Below are positions 17,098-27,900 of a stretch of DNA of 64,000 bases, piece by piece. The DNA is taken from positions 21,959 through 85,958 of the forward strand of contig CAMUYA010000013.1 in the NCBI GenBank assembly GCA_947164865.1, written 5' to 3'. The notes under the pieces are model-generated. The model ran no database searches, was not told the DNA's origin, and saw only the letters and a program-made list of their open reading frames with translations. The DNA comes from an uncultured Lachnospiraceae bacterium. Lineage in GTDB: Bacteria; Bacillota; Clostridia; Lachnospirales; Lachnospiraceae. Each line of letters starts with the position of its first letter. Position 1 is the stretch's first letter. Made by a program: the position numbers and the translations under genes.

Positions 17098-18858
17098 TTA
17101 TTCCTCTCCGCCTTCACTGCCGCCGGTCTCGGAGGTGTGCTGTGTGAGACGGAAGATCACGAACTCAGCGGGACGGCTGGGAGCGATACCGATATTGCAG
17201 ATAAGTCTGCCGTTTCTGATATCGTCTGCGCTCATGGTGGAAGGTCCTATCTCTACGAAATAAGCCTCTCCGGGTGAACCGCCTGTCAGCATGCCCGTTC
17301 TCCAGAGTCCATCGAGGAAGGAAGTGATGGTAAGTGATACTCTCTGCCACAATGTGTTGTCGTTGGGCTCGAATACAACCCAGTTGGTAGATGCCTTGAT
17401 GCTCTCCATAACATAGATGAAGAGACGTCTGATGTTGACATACTTGAATGCGCTGTTCTGAGAAGCTGTTCTCGCACCCCAGATACGGATTCCTTCACCG
17501 GGTATCGCACGGATAAGGTTAACTCCTTCGGGGTTAAGGATATCCTGCTCATCCTTGGTGTAATTAACCTTTACGCCTGTGCAGAAGATTGCCTCGTTTG
17601 CAGGTGCCTTGTGTACTCCGCGGGTGATGTCGGTACGTGAATATACGCCCATAACAGCTCCTGAAGGAGGAACAAAGTCGGACTTGTTTGAACCTCTGTC
17701 AAATACCTGGATCCAGGGATGATACATAGCAGCGTAGGTGCTGTCGATAAGTCCGCGATACTTAACGAGCTCGTCGGTCTTATACATATCCTTGGGCATA
17801 TCGATAACCGCGAAACGGCTCTTTGTGTTCTCGCAGTGAGCTACGAGAGCAACGATAACCTCGGGGATGGTCACTCCGGGAACTGCAAGGATGTTGACAT
17901 TGTCATTCTCAAGGAAGCTCTGGATACCTGTACGTCCCTCAGGGCCGTCATCGGTTCCGATAAATGTAAGAGCGTTAACCTTTGCGATGCTGCCGTCAGC
18001 TCCGCCTTCAAGAGTGAAGCTTCCTTCGGTGATACCCTTGCCGAGGATATTCTCTACAGGGTTTCCGATCTCCTTGATGGGAGTGTCGTCCTTAGCGCCG
18101 TCAGCGGGCTTGGAAACAGCTTCTTTAACTGTCTTAGCCTCAATAGTGATAAGCTTGCTTCCTGCAAGTTTGGAGCTGATGTAGGAAGGAGAAGAAGCAT
18201 TGAGGGTAAGGTCGAAGAAATTCTCCTGTGCCTCGTTATAACGTACTGACATGTCAAAAGTAACAAGTTTAACAACGTTCTTGGGGATCATGTCCGCATC
18301 AACGGGATCTGCCTTGAACTTGTTCTCAAAGGTGATCTGCTCGTCATAGATCATTGCAATACGGTTGTATTCGCCGTTGAACTCAACGATATCGCCTTCT
18401 CTGAAGCCTTCTGCGCTCTTTGCCTTGTAGACATTCTTGCCTACTGCCTCAAGAAGCTGCATCTTCTTCTTGGTAACTGTCTTTAATGAAACCTGAATGC
18501 GGTTTCCCCACTTACCTTCATTTGCTGCGGTAACCTTAAGGATACCCATCTTCTTGGATGCGCAAACCGCATCTTCGGGTGCAACACGTGATACATAGCA
18601 ACGTGTACCGCCGTTTACAAAGAACTGCTCAACTGCATTTGCGAGGAAACGGTAATCTCCGTGTGTGTACTCGCTAAGGAAGCCGCCAAACTGCTGCTTG
18701 AAGCTCTTAAAACTTGTTACAAGAAGGGGAGCTCCCTTGGTGGGGCCTTTCTCTGCAAGACCGATAAAGCCGCCTGTGCTTGTTCCTACCCCTTCTACGC
18801 TCCGTGGAGAATTGTCATATTCTTCGACGTATACTCCGGGACTAAAATATTCAGCCAT
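17098..18858 (-). CDS. CIS contractile sheath protein
   Basis: A 586-residue tail sheath protein. The N-terminus MAEYFSPGVYVEEYDNSPRS and GGFIGLAEKGPTKGAPLLV are signature sheath motifs (sheath handshake domain), and the C-terminal domain contains LIRAIPGEGIRIWGARTAS, YVNIRRLFIYVMESIKAST and ICNIGIAPSRPAEFVIFRL. The start was set at MAEYF, which has AAAGGAG 11 nt upstream; an in-frame start 39 nt upstream would run into the preceding gene. Only one sheath gene is seen, whereas Afp and PVC have two or three. The protein ends GGSEGGEE, a short flexible acidic tail. Confidence 0.95.
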   Translation of the reverse strand: MAEYFSPGVYVEEYDNSPRSVEGVGTSTGGFIGLAEKGPTKGAPLLVTSFKSFKQQFGGFLSEYTHGDYRFLANAVEQFFVNGGTRCYVSRVAPEDAVCASKKMGILKVTAANEGKWGNRIQVSLKTVTKKKMQLLEAVGKNVYKAKSAEGFREGDIVEFNGEYNRIAMIYDEQITFENKFKADPVDADMIPKNVVKLVTFDMSVRYNEAQENFFDLTLNASSPSYISSKLAGSKLITIEAKTVKEAVSKPADGAKDDTPIKEIGNPVENILGKGITEGSFTLEGGADGSIAKVNALTFIGTDDGPEGRTGIQSFLENDNVNILAVPGVTIPEVIVALVAHCENTKSRFAVIDMPKDMYKTDELVKYRGLIDSTYAAMYHPWIQVFDRGSNKSDFVPPSGAVMGVYSRTDITRGVHKAPANEAIFCTGVKVNYTKDEQDILNPEGVNLIRAIPGEGIRIWGARTASQNSAFKYVNIRRLFIYVMESIKASTNWVVFEPNDNTLWQRVSLTITSFLDGLWRTGMLTGGSPGEAYFVEIGPSTMSADDIRNGRLICNIGIAPSRPAEFVIFRLTQHTSETGGSEGGEE

Positions 18859-18893
18859 AAACTGATTTTCTCCTTTCGTTTTTTTATGAACGT

Positions 18894-19280
18894 TCAATTA
18901 ATCATTACTTTGGTCTGACCGGGATTCACAATACTTATCGATCCCGCAAAACTGCACATGCACTTTGAATCAAGCGTAAGGCAGGGTTTTCCGCCGACAA
19001 GTGTCTTTGCTCCTCCCATCCAGGTGCCTGCCACAGTCGGCATACAGGGCTGCGGAGTAAGGACTCCCAGAGCGGCGGCGGTTGCAGCCGACACAGCAGG
19101 ATTGGCAAGTGATGTACACATGGCAAACGGCGAAATATTTGCTCCTCCGGCGATGTCCGTCATCAGACAGATCGGTTTCCCGTCCGCCAGCACTGTAAAA
19201 TTATTTGTCGAATTAAGTGTACCCGGTGCCGTTCCAAAGCTGCATACACAGCTTGCACCGTTAACCACGGCAACTGACAT
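18894..19280 (-). CDS. DUF4280 PAAR-like tip protein
   Basis: A 128-residue DUF4280 protein. It begins VAVVNGASCVCSFGTAPG and repeats related blocks with Cys residues and Gly-Ala-Ala segments; PFAMCTSLANP and GKPCLTLDSKCMCSFAGSI are typical. DUF4280 proteins are PAAR-like and cap the spike of CIS. Cysteine-rich loops may hold a metal at the tip. It is encoded directly before the sheath gene and 14 bp after the unknown 247-residue gene, away from the spike gene, which is common in eCIS loci. No effector domain is fused to it. Confidence 0.88.
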   Translation of the reverse strand: MSVAVVNGASCVCSFGTAPGTLNSTNNFTVLADGKPICLMTDIAGGANISPFAMCTSLANPAVSAATAAALGVLTPQPCMPTVAGTWMGGAKTLVGGKPCLTLDSKCMCSFAGSISIVNPGQTKVMIN

Positions 19281-19294
19281 TTACTGATCCTTCC

Positions 19295-20038
19295 TCAGTC
19301 AAGACCGGTGATCTCGCTCTCCGCGAAATCAACTTTTTTGTATCTGATCTGACCGTTCACAACATATTTGATAAGGTACCTGAGGTTTTTCCCGTCATCA
19401 CGTATCCTGAAAAGGTACGTTCCATCCTCCCAGATCTGACCGTAAATAATACGGCATATCTGTGAATTCGGGAGTATTTCCTCGTCCGGATTCTTTCGTA
19501 TCCGGAATTTCTTTTCAGAGAGTTCCTCTTCGATCTCAATGACTTCAAAGGTTGTCTTCTCTGCGTTGAACACTCCGTAACGTCCGTCAGTGAGGTTTAC
19601 TCTTCTGTTTGGCGCAAACACTGTCATGATGCGCTTCTTCTGATCAAGCTCCCTGATGGTCGTAACGGCTCTGCCGGGATGGATGGCTTCTAATCTCTCA
19701 AGTCCGGAAAGGCGACCCTTAAGTGTGATAAGAGCTTCTCCTTTGGATGTATTCTCTGACGGTATCAGGAATACGTCTATCGAGGGAAGTATGCTGTCCA
19801 GCTCCTCATAGTCAACTTTTAAGGTTTGGGGTTCGTATCCATATACTATTACCTGCATAAGACAATTTTCTCTGCCGATGTTGATGAATACGTAGCTTCC
19901 CTCGCCGCGTGGACTGGCGGTGATCGACTCACCGTCTCTGATAAAGCGGACATTTCTCTCATCCACCGCAAACCCTGTTGTTGAATCCTTTAACATGATC
20001 AGCAGATCAAGTTTTGCGCGGATAACTGCCTTCTCCAT
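19295..20038 (-). CDS. CIS-linked protein of unknown function, beta-rich
   Basis: A 247-residue protein without a recognised domain. The first 100 residues look like an Ig/transthyretin-type beta sandwich (RAKLDLLIMLKDSTTGFAVDE ... GSYVFINIGR), as found in carboxypeptidase-regulatory-like domains in CIS loci. The second half has charged strands and ends in IRYKKVDFAESEITGLD. No signal peptide is present. The gene lies between the tube terminator gene and the PAAR-like gene, with the same orientation and short spacings, so it is very likely part of the particle or its assembly. An accessory tip or baseplate component is possible. Confidence 0.55.
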   Translation of the reverse strand: MEKAVIRAKLDLLIMLKDSTTGFAVDERNVRFIRDGESITASPRGEGSYVFINIGRENCLMQVIVYGYEPQTLKVDYEELDSILPSIDVFLIPSENTSKGEALITLKGRLSGLERLEAIHPGRAVTTIRELDQKKRIMTVFAPNRRVNLTDGRYGVFNAEKTTFEVIEIEEELSEKKFRIRKNPDEEILPNSQICRIIYGQIWEDGTYLFRIRDDGKNLRYLIKYVVNGQIRYKKVDFAESEITGLD

Positions 20039-20098
20039 TTCCGGTTTCCTCCTTTCCGGCCGGCAGGTTTATCTCTGCCTCTTGGTGGTGGTCGTCTG

Positions 20099-20695
20099 TT
20101 AATCTTTATCCACCCCCTCACCTGTTACATTCAGCGAGAACTGTGCATCAACAACACGAGGAGTATTGATGACGAGTTCGCTGGATACATATACGGGTGC
20201 CGCCTTATAAAAGAGCGATATCTGATAAGGCTTGTTTATCGCACTCCACACCCTTACTTTCTCCTCAAGACTGATCTTCGCCTGTGTGAGAACAATCGGA
20301 GGTTCCTGAGTATCCAGCCAGTTCTGAAGCTGGTTCGGAAGTACTGAATTGTTATCCGAAACAATCTGTGCGCACTTTCCGATGATCTTTTGGAAGTCCT
20401 GGTCCTTAAGACCTGCCTGGCCTCCCGAATTTATAAACACCATATAGTAAAGACTATACGGCTTTGGCGGCGGCTGAAGCTGGTATTTGCCCCGTCTTAC
20501 CGTCGGCGGCGGAGCAACCGTGTCATCCTCTTTGATATCATACAGATACAGCCCGAGGATATAGTCAACATCCTGCGATGCTGGTGATGAAACCTCTATA
20601 TTGTTGGGCGAGGGTATCGGCTCCGGACACATCTTTTTTCTGAGGACATTGATTATGTAGTTACTTACATCTGAGATTATTGTATAATCTGCCAT
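20099..20695 (-). CDS. CIS tube terminator protein (DUF4255 / Pvc16-like)
   Basis: A 198-residue DUF4255 (Pvc16 N-terminal) protein: YTIISDVSNYIINVLRKKM at the start, IEVSSPASQDVDYILGLYLYDI, then a Pro-rich loop QLQPPPKPYSLYYMV and PNQLQNWLDTQEPPIVLTQ. These proteins cap the distal end of tube and sheath. The start at MADYTII has AAGGAATAAACAG before it and falls just after the stop of the upstream exported-protein gene; an in-frame start 27 nt earlier would overlap that gene. Its place as first gene of the structural block is standard in eCIS operons. Confidence 0.88.
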   Translation of the reverse strand: MADYTIISDVSNYIINVLRKKMCPEPIPSPNNIEVSSPASQDVDYILGLYLYDIKEDDTVAPPPTVRRGKYQLQPPPKPYSLYYMVFINSGGQAGLKDQDFQKIIGKCAQIVSDNNSVLPNQLQNWLDTQEPPIVLTQAKISLEEKVRVWSAINKPYQISLFYKAAPVYVSSELVINTPRVVDAQFSLNVTGEGVDKD

Positions 20696-20699
20696 CTGT

Positions 20700-23600
20700 T
20701 TATTCCTTTTTTGCGTTTTCACCGAGTATCCCGGCTATTTCCGTAATGATCTGATCCATTCCCGGAGTTATGAGTATCGCCCAGTCGGTATTATCAACAT
20801 AAGCACACCCGCATCCCATATATTTCCGTGCAAAATCTTCCGTGATGTAACAGTATTTCTCATTGCTTCCCCTGCGCAGATATTCATCTGTCTGCTCTCC
20901 GGCCGCTTTATCCATGTTGTCGGTATCGGAGCTATTCTTGGCAACAAGCGTTTTACCCACCGTGAATGTATAGCTTGCGGATCCGTTATTGATCTGGCTC
21001 ATGGTTATGTCCGCGCTGCCGTCTTTACGCACGTATCTGAAACCGGTATACATTCTGCAGTTATCCACAGCGGCAAGTGATACATATTCGGTTGATCTGT
21101 CATCCAGATACTGCCTGTAAATACATGCGCTTCCGTTCCTGATAAGCTCGTCCAAAAGATTTCGCATGTAGTCATAAAGCCCGCTGTCGGTGTCACCGTA
21201 AGTAATATCCGCAAGATAAGCCACTATGGCCGCCTTCTGGGCATCATTACTGTTATCGAAAGTATCGCCTATAAGATCATCGGCCTCACCGGTTGTAAGA
21301 TCCCTGTAAATATCAAGTCCTTTTCCGCTGTCAGACATCTGTCTTCCCTCGGGGACTGCAGTCTTATCTTTTGCTCTGTCGGCATATTCCACCGCGTCGT
21401 CTCCGAACTGCTTCAGAACATCTTCCGCATCTCCGAGATCAGCCGCCACCGTAACGAGCCTGTCGATGTCTCCCTTTACATCATACCCCTCTGTATCCTT
21501 TGAATCAAGCATTGCTGCGAGTATCTCCGACTCGGCATCGGGTCTGCCGGAAACTGCATGCGTTTCGTCAAGATCGGGATTAACCGTGTCTCTTCCCGCT
21601 TCACCGCCGGTCTCTGCAGCCTGTGCATCGGCGAGCATCTTCAGCAGAGCCTCTATCTTCTTTGCTCTGACAAGGTCATCCTCCTCAATCGCCCGTTCCA
21701 GTTCCTCTTCCAGATCGCTTTGCAGCCCATCGTCATCATCCTCCTCTTCATCCGTATCAGCCCTCTCTTTAAGAGCCCTCAGAAGGTTCTCAAGCCAGTC
21801 TATGTGGCTTTCTATAACTGCTCCGTCACCGGTGGTAAGGAAACTGTTTCTTATGCCGTAAGCATATTCGAGCCTGCCTTCCACATATATTATCGCATCC
21901 TGTACGCTTTCCCTGTCGGACAGTGCTTTAATATAAAACTGATAATCATGACAGCTTTCTTCGGTCCTGTTTTTTCTGAAATCCGACATTGAAAACGGGA
22001 GTAACCATCCGTAGAGAAGATCGATCTCACGATCTTCGTGTACCTTCTCGTCCTTATTGATGTTGACCAGATCGGTCAGCATCTGAAGGTAGGGCATGCA
22101 GGAATCTATGTCGGGGGCATTTGCTGCCACTGCCCTTGAGAGAAGATATTTCGCATAATCGGAAGCTGTCTCTCCTCTCCTGATGCTCTTTTTTTCGTAT
22201 TCGGTACGTGCCGCAAGACATTCTTTTATCGCATCTTCTATTAACTGCGTAAGGTCGGGATCCTCGTCAAACGAATAACCCGAGTAAGCATTCATGTATT
22301 TGAACTGCCTTCCGTAGGCGGGAGTCCCGGTTGCGGCTGCATTCCTGAGGAAATACAGAGTAGGTGCAAAGCTTAATTTGTCTGCCTTCAGATATGTTAA
22401 GGATTTCTCCTGATAATCCTTAAGCGCGGCTTCGATCTTGGGAAGCCTCTCCTCAAGAGAAGGTGTTGTCGACAATACTTCTTCGGCAACTTCGGTGCTT
22501 ATGGTCCTTACCCTGTTTATATCTTTAAGCTCTCCCGAAAGGATTTTTTTCTCATCTTTGCTGACATCCTCTCCGTCCTGCATCTGGGAAGTATTCTCGG
22601 CCTCGGCCTTGATAAACTCCGCTTTCAGCACTCCAAGAGCTTTCTCTATGCTGTCATTAGCGGCGAGCTGACTCTTTATGCTCGCTTCTTCAATGTTCAA
22701 AAGATTGATGGAGTGGGTGTATGGAGTATCCCCTTCCTCATCTTCGTATATTTCGATCTTGCTTATCTCATCGGCGATTATGTCCGCCTTCTTGTTAAGC
22801 TCTTCAAGATAAGCTTTTGCCACTCTAATACAGTTGTTTTTTCCTTCAATTCTCTTTTCGTTTTTCTCTTTTTTATCCTTTAACGCAGCAAGTTTATCTT
22901 CGTGCTTCTTCTCGGCTTTGAGAAGTTCATCCAGCTCTGCGTTCTTTGTTTCAACAGCTTCTTTCTTTTCCCTGTAGCTTTCCTCGATGCCCGAAACTTC
23001 GTCGAAGGCCTTCTTCAGATCCGAAAGCATGCTGTTCCCGCTTTCGTCCTGAGCAAGCATCGATCCCTGTTTTTCATCTATACCGGCATCTATCCGGGCC
23101 AGCTCATCTTCAAGGGACTGTTTCCCGTTGCCGGTGAGCTCGTTATACTCGTCCAGAAGTGCATTTATCTCATCCTCAAGAGCAAGATCGGCTTCCAGAG
23201 AAGCAATGGTTTCTCCGAGGGAATTCAGTTTTCTGCGAGCCGCATCCAGCAGCGGTTTTAAGTCTTCCACGACATCGGTCTGTTTTTCCACACGCCGGTC
23301 CGCTTCTGTCTTTTTGTCGGGATCGTATGTTTTTGAGCTGTCAACAGTCGCGGTAAATCTGCTCTTTGTATAACTGTCGGCATCCCACTTGTATTCCTCG
23401 AGGCGCACAGATTCATTTAATAAAGACTCCTGCACATATTCGGAATATGACTTAACCTCTTCATATTCCCGTCTCGAATCTTCAAGCAGCTTTTCTTTTC
23501 CTTTTGCGGCATCATACCTGTCGGTAAGCTCCTGTATCCGGGCTTCAAGCTCTGCTTTTCTGCTCTGATACGCTTCAAGCTTATCTTCTTTTTCTTTTTT

Positions 23601-24935
23601 GAGTGCGGCCACTTCCCCGGTTATCTCATCCGTCTCGGAAAGTATGTTGTCTATCTTTGAATTGAGTTCTTCATACTGCTGCTTTACCGGAGCGAAATCC
23701 CCGCTTAGGGAGTCCAGTTCATCCGAAAGCTCCGCTTTGCGGTTTTCCGTATCGAGTGCATCAAAGCTTTCGTTCTCCGCACTTATCTGACTGTCTATCT
23801 CCGCATTCGCGTTTTCAAGAGAATCCACCGTCACGGTAAGGTCTGTTATCGCTGACTGTTCTTTATCTATCTGAGTGTTGAGTAAGGCAAGCTGTGCATT
23901 GACCTGGGTCTTTCTGAGGGCCACCTCATCCTCAAATTCCTGTTTTTCTACATCCGAGCCGCCGGCCAGCTTATCATTTGAAGTCAGATTGTAATAGACT
24001 TCCGCGCGCCTTGCGGCATCGACCTGTCTCTCCACAAGGAGTGCACTGTCTGCCTCTTCTTCCATTCCCCGGTCAAAAAGCTCCAGGAACATCTGATGGA
24101 TATTATCCATCTCTTCGTCGGACTTTATGGTAACGGCATCCTGAATGTTCGGCCAGTTGCGCATCAGGGTCATGATATCCCTGTATTCTTCAGGATAGAC
24201 CAATGGGGATTTTGAATATGCTTCGTCCCATCTTTGCTCTAAAAGGCCTTTGTCCGCGGAAAGGGCCGCGTATTGCTGTTTCAGCTTTGCTGTATCAAGA
24301 GACTCCCTGTCAAAGTCCAGAGTGTCATTCTCGAAGAAAAAGTACAGGGTGCGGTACAGATAGTTTTTACTCCCTTTATCCTGCCAGGAAACCGCTCCGC
24401 TGTTGTAATACTCTTCTATGGCATCCAGCTCGGGGATGTTCTCCATATCATAAATGGAGATCATTTTAAAAATATCTATGCTGTCTCCGGTGAGCGGATC
24501 CCTGGGTATTCCGTCTTCTCCCACCACTGCTGTGATAAGGTAAGGGAAAAGCTCCGTTTCCTCTACATCTTCGGATGAGGGAAGTATCAGGTCGATGGAT
24601 GAGGCATCCTTAATATTCTTCCATTTGGCCCCGTCCAGTTCCGATCTGTAATAAGCAATGGGCTGATTGTATGTATCCCGGCTCTCGAGAGCGCTCTGGT
24701 ATACCTGCGCGGTGACCGCTTTGGCACACATGAGATATGTTCCCACAAAAAGCCATGATGCGGGAACCACATTCTTCAGCTCCTGAGTGTAATACTCGTA
24801 AGTGATCGCATTCGATGATGCAGGCCGGGATGAGGTAACTCTGCCCTCTGTATCATCCGCCGTAACGGTCAGAGATGAGGAAAAAGCGATAACAGGCGCA
24901 AGAATAAACGCCATAGCTCTTGCCCTAATATACAT
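20700..24935 (-). CDS. Giant exported coiled-coil protein (paralogue A)
   Basis: A 1411-residue protein with a Sec-type signal peptide (RARAMAFILAPVIAFSSSLTVTA). The start MYIRARA has GGGAAAGG upstream. Domains: an N-terminal block (about 40-330) shared with the next gene upstream, a long coiled coil (about 340-830) rich in Glu, Lys, Leu and Asp, a second helical part to about 1150, and a C-terminal block with IYRQYLDDRSTEYVSLAAVD, CRMYTGFRYV and TDWAILITPGMDQIITEI that is also shared with that gene. No cell-wall anchor or membrane helix is seen after the signal. It precedes the CIS tube terminator gene by a few bases. I do not recognise the family; a cell-envelope scaffold or dock for the injection system is an inference. 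Confidence 0.7.
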   Translation of the reverse strand: MYIRARAMAFILAPVIAFSSSLTVTADDTEGRVTSSRPASSNAITYEYYTQELKNVVPASWLFVGTYLMCAKAVTAQVYQSALESRDTYNQPIAYYRSELDGAKWKNIKDASSIDLILPSSEDVEETELFPYLITAVVGEDGIPRDPLTGDSIDIFKMISIYDMENIPELDAIEEYYNSGAVSWQDKGSKNYLYRTLYFFFENDTLDFDRESLDTAKLKQQYAALSADKGLLEQRWDEAYSKSPLVYPEEYRDIMTLMRNWPNIQDAVTIKSDEEMDNIHQMFLELFDRGMEEEADSALLVERQVDAARRAEVYYNLTSNDKLAGGSDVEKQEFEDEVALRKTQVNAQLALLNTQIDKEQSAITDLTVTVDSLENANAEIDSQISAENESFDALDTENRKAELSDELDSLSGDFAPVKQQYEELNSKIDNILSETDEITGEVAALKKEKEDKLEAYQSRKAELEARIQELTDRYDAAKGKEKLLEDSRREYEEVKSYSEYVQESLLNESVRLEEYKWDADSYTKSRFTATVDSSKTYDPDKKTEADRRVEKQTDVVEDLKPLLDAARRKLNSLGETIASLEADLALEDEINALLDEYNELTGNGKQSLEDELARIDAGIDEKQGSMLAQDESGNSMLSDLKKAFDEVSGIEESYREKKEAVETKNAELDELLKAEKKHEDKLAALKDKKEKNEKRIEGKNNCIRVAKAYLEELNKKADIIADEISKIEIYEDEEGDTPYTHSINLLNIEEASIKSQLAANDSIEKALGVLKAEFIKAEAENTSQMQDGEDVSKDEKKILSGELKDINRVRTISTEVAEEVLSTTPSLEERLPKIEAALKDYQEKSLTYLKADKLSFAPTLYFLRNAAATGTPAYGRQFKYMNAYSGYSFDEDPDLTQLIEDAIKECLAARTEYEKKSIRRGETASDYAKYLLSRAVAANAPDIDSCMPYLQMLTDLVNINKDEKVHEDREIDLLYGWLLPFSMSDFRKNRTEESCHDYQFYIKALSDRESVQDAIIYVEGRLEYAYGIRNSFLTTGDGAVIESHIDWLENLLRALKERADTDEEEDDDDGLQSDLEEELERAIEEDDLVRAKKIEALLKMLADAQAAETGGEAGRDTVNPDLDETHAVSGRPDAESEILAAMLDSKDTEGYDVKGDIDRLVTVAADLGDAEDVLKQFGDDAVEYADRAKDKTAVPEGRQMSDSGKGLDIYRDLTTGEADDLIGDTFDNSNDAQKAAIVAYLADITYGDTDSGLYDYMRNLLDELIRNGSACIYRQYLDDRSTEYVSLAAVDNCRMYTGFRYVRKDGSADITMSQINNGSASYTFTVGKTLVAKNSSDTDNMDKAAGEQTDEYLRRGSNEKYCYITEDFARKYMGCGCAYVDNTDWAILITPGMDQIITEIAGILGENAKKE

Positions 24936-24986
24936 TTTCCTTTCCCTGAAATCATTAATCATATCAACCCTGCCCGACTCTTTAGC

Positions 24987-27900
24987 TTATTGTCCGTCAG
25001 CCTTCAGATCAAAGGCATCAAGTATAGCAGCGATCCTCTTGTCTGTCTGTGGTGTTATGAGCACTGCCCATTCCGTTCCCGGGATGTAGACACATGTGCA
25101 GTACAAAAGTGCTCCGGAAGCGCTCTCCACGATATAAGGATACTCTTCTCCGCTTATATGTCTGATGGAGTAATCACTCTGACGAACGGTAGGTTTATCC
25201 ATGCTCATCTCATCACCGTTGTTCTTACGGACAGTTTTTAATCCATCCGAGAACCTGTAGCTGGCGGAACCTATAATGTATTGCTGCATGGATGCGGTAT
25301 TTTCGGAAGAGACGAAAGCAGTCGTATCATCCACAAATCTGAATCCTGTATATCTTCTGCAGTTGTCGACCGCCGCAAGCGACACGTACTCCGTCGAAAG
25401 ATCCGACACATACTGCCTGTAGATGAAGGGATTGCCCTCGCTTATCAGCCTGTCTAACAGATCAAGTGCGTAATCGTAGGAATTCTTATCGTTACGGGCA
25501 TCCGCAAAATTGATAAGTGCCGCAACCACCGCCGCCTGTTCTGCTGTACCGAAGTCGTAAGGCTCCTCTCCGTAGCTTTCTCTTATGGCGTCATCAAAAT
25601 CATCTTCATCAAGAGCTAACGAATCTCCGTAATCCTTTGCAGGAAGACCGTCTCCGTGTCCTCCGCCGTTTCCGCCGGTGCCTGTCTGGCCTTCTCCTTC
25701 GTTTCCGTCGGAACCGTCTCCTCCGCCTTCTCCGGTATCTGCGCCGTTTCCGCTGTCGTCGGTTTCCGTCCCGGTTCCTTCACCGTCACCGGAGATATCT
25801 CCCAGTGCTGCGATACCGTCTTCCACAAGGTTTATGAGAGCCTTCGATCCGCCGTGGAGCTCTAATGCGTCAAGGACCTCCTGAAGCCTCGGAGATTCAA
25901 GTGCTATAAGTGCATTTATACCGGGCTCGAGATTGTCAAAATCATTGTCTGCGATCTTTGCCAAAAGCTCATCTGCGATCTTATCCGCCGCTGCCTGCTG
26001 AGTTCCGATCTCCTGCGCCTCCACCTTTTCGGCGGCCGATGCGTCCGGATCATTCTTAACGGCTGCTCTCTTGGCATTGATATCATCTATCTGCTTCTGA
26101 ATCTCGGTTATTTCGTTTTTGATCCTGTCGCCGGTTTCGTTATCATTATTGTCGTAAGCGTTGAGCATTTCCTGCTCGAGAGTGGCCTTTTTGGCATTTA
26201 AATCATCGAGCTCATCCGTGATCTCTCCGCCTTCCTTCACGGTGTTCAGAAGGTCGTTAAGCCATTTTATGTGATCGTTGAGAGCTTCCTCGGCATAGGG
26301 TCCGAATGCATCGCCGGAGATGCCGGTTCTCTGGGCTTCCGCCCAGTTGATCCTCTCCCTGACAAAATTCAGGGCATCATTTGTCGGAAGTCTCATTGCT
26401 CTCGCTTTGATAAAACTCTGAAGCTCGGTTGCCACGGAAGCAACACCCGCTTTCTGATCACTCAGTATCTCTTCAAGCGTTTTATCCGAGGTAAGCGGAT
26501 CGGCCACAGCCTTCAGATATGTCTCTCCCGCAGATGAATGAACACTTTCGCTGAATTTTGCATCCCCTACTTCGAGAAGCTTGTTGATGAGCGTCAGTTC
26601 CCTGCTCTTGTGTGCAATAACATTGTTTTTAACATTTCCCAGGTCTACGAGGTCTCTCAGGTTTGTGCTCACGGCGGCGCTTCCCTGTGCCGCATTGTTG
26701 ATCACATTATTTGAAAGATCATATTCCATCCGGGAGACTATCGTGGTTCCCGGAGACAATGAAAGCGAACTGTATTTTATGTAGCTCTTATTACACTCTG
26801 TGATCGCATTTTCCACGGCTTCAGTGATGGATGACACTTCGGCGAAATCCTCATCCGTGTACATAATAAGATTAAAATTTCTGCCGATCTGAGTCTCGCC
26901 GTATGCAACCTGCTGATACAGAAGGTTGAGAGAAGGTCCCACAAAATAATTGTTTTCTTCGTTCTCAACCAGGTTTTCATAAACCCTTGCTCTTCTCCCC
27001 GCATCAAGCCTTTCCAAAAGAAGAAGTGCCATATCCGCTACTTCTTTGTCATCGCCCGTGCCGCTGGCTCTGAGCTGACCGTACAGATTTCCCATTCCTT
27101 TCATCTTCCGGTCATAATCATCGGTCACTTCATCCTGAACACATGAAAAATGTCTCCATACTTCCTGGAAATTGTATATCCTGTTTCTTAATGTTTCTAT
27201 TCCTCCGGCGGCATTTATCTCGTTTCTCCATGCCACCTCGTTTCTCCATGCCACGGGACCTCTGATGAGGGCAACGCGTGTATCGGATGTATTCCAATCG
27301 TAATTCAGTCTGGCTGTCGTGCTTTCGGCCGCGGTTTCTATACTTTCGAGAAATCCTCTTCCGCTCTCCTCTATACGTCTGGATCCGATAAACATTCCGA
27401 AGCGGTAATCTCCGGCGTAAAAAGCTATACCTGTACGGGCCGACACTCCCAGGATATACTTGCAGTCTTCTGCCATTGAGGCATCTCTTACAAGATATGA
27501 GTCGGAATTGAAAAATTTTGTCAGTCTGTCGTAAATATAATATTTTGAACCCGTGTCGGTGGCAGAAACGATATCTGCATCATATTGTATCTTTAATGCC
27601 CTTAACTCGGGGATCTGCTCCATCTCATACGGATTTGAAAGGTTGAATATGTCAACCGCGGCACCGGTCTTTGCATTTACGGGCATTCCGTCGCTTCCCA
27701 CAACCACCGATACCAGATATTCCGCCAGGCTTGCCTCTTCGATATTTTCAGCTATCGGAAGGATATCCTCGAGCCCGGAAGCTCCGTATATATCACGCCA
27801 GTTGTTTCCGGCGAGCTCGGATTTATACAGCATCAGCTGCTGATTGTATGTGCTCATGGAAGCGAGTGCCGCTCTGTAGAAGGTCTCATTCAGACACTGT

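Noticed and set aside
1592..20695. Prophage
   Set aside because: Tail-type genes are complete, but no capsid, portal, terminase, integrase or lysis gene is visible and the order fits eCIS loci.
1592..20695. Type VI secretion system
   Set aside because: No TssJLM membrane complex, ClpV or TssK-like gene, and the sheath is a single gene of the phage/eCIS type.
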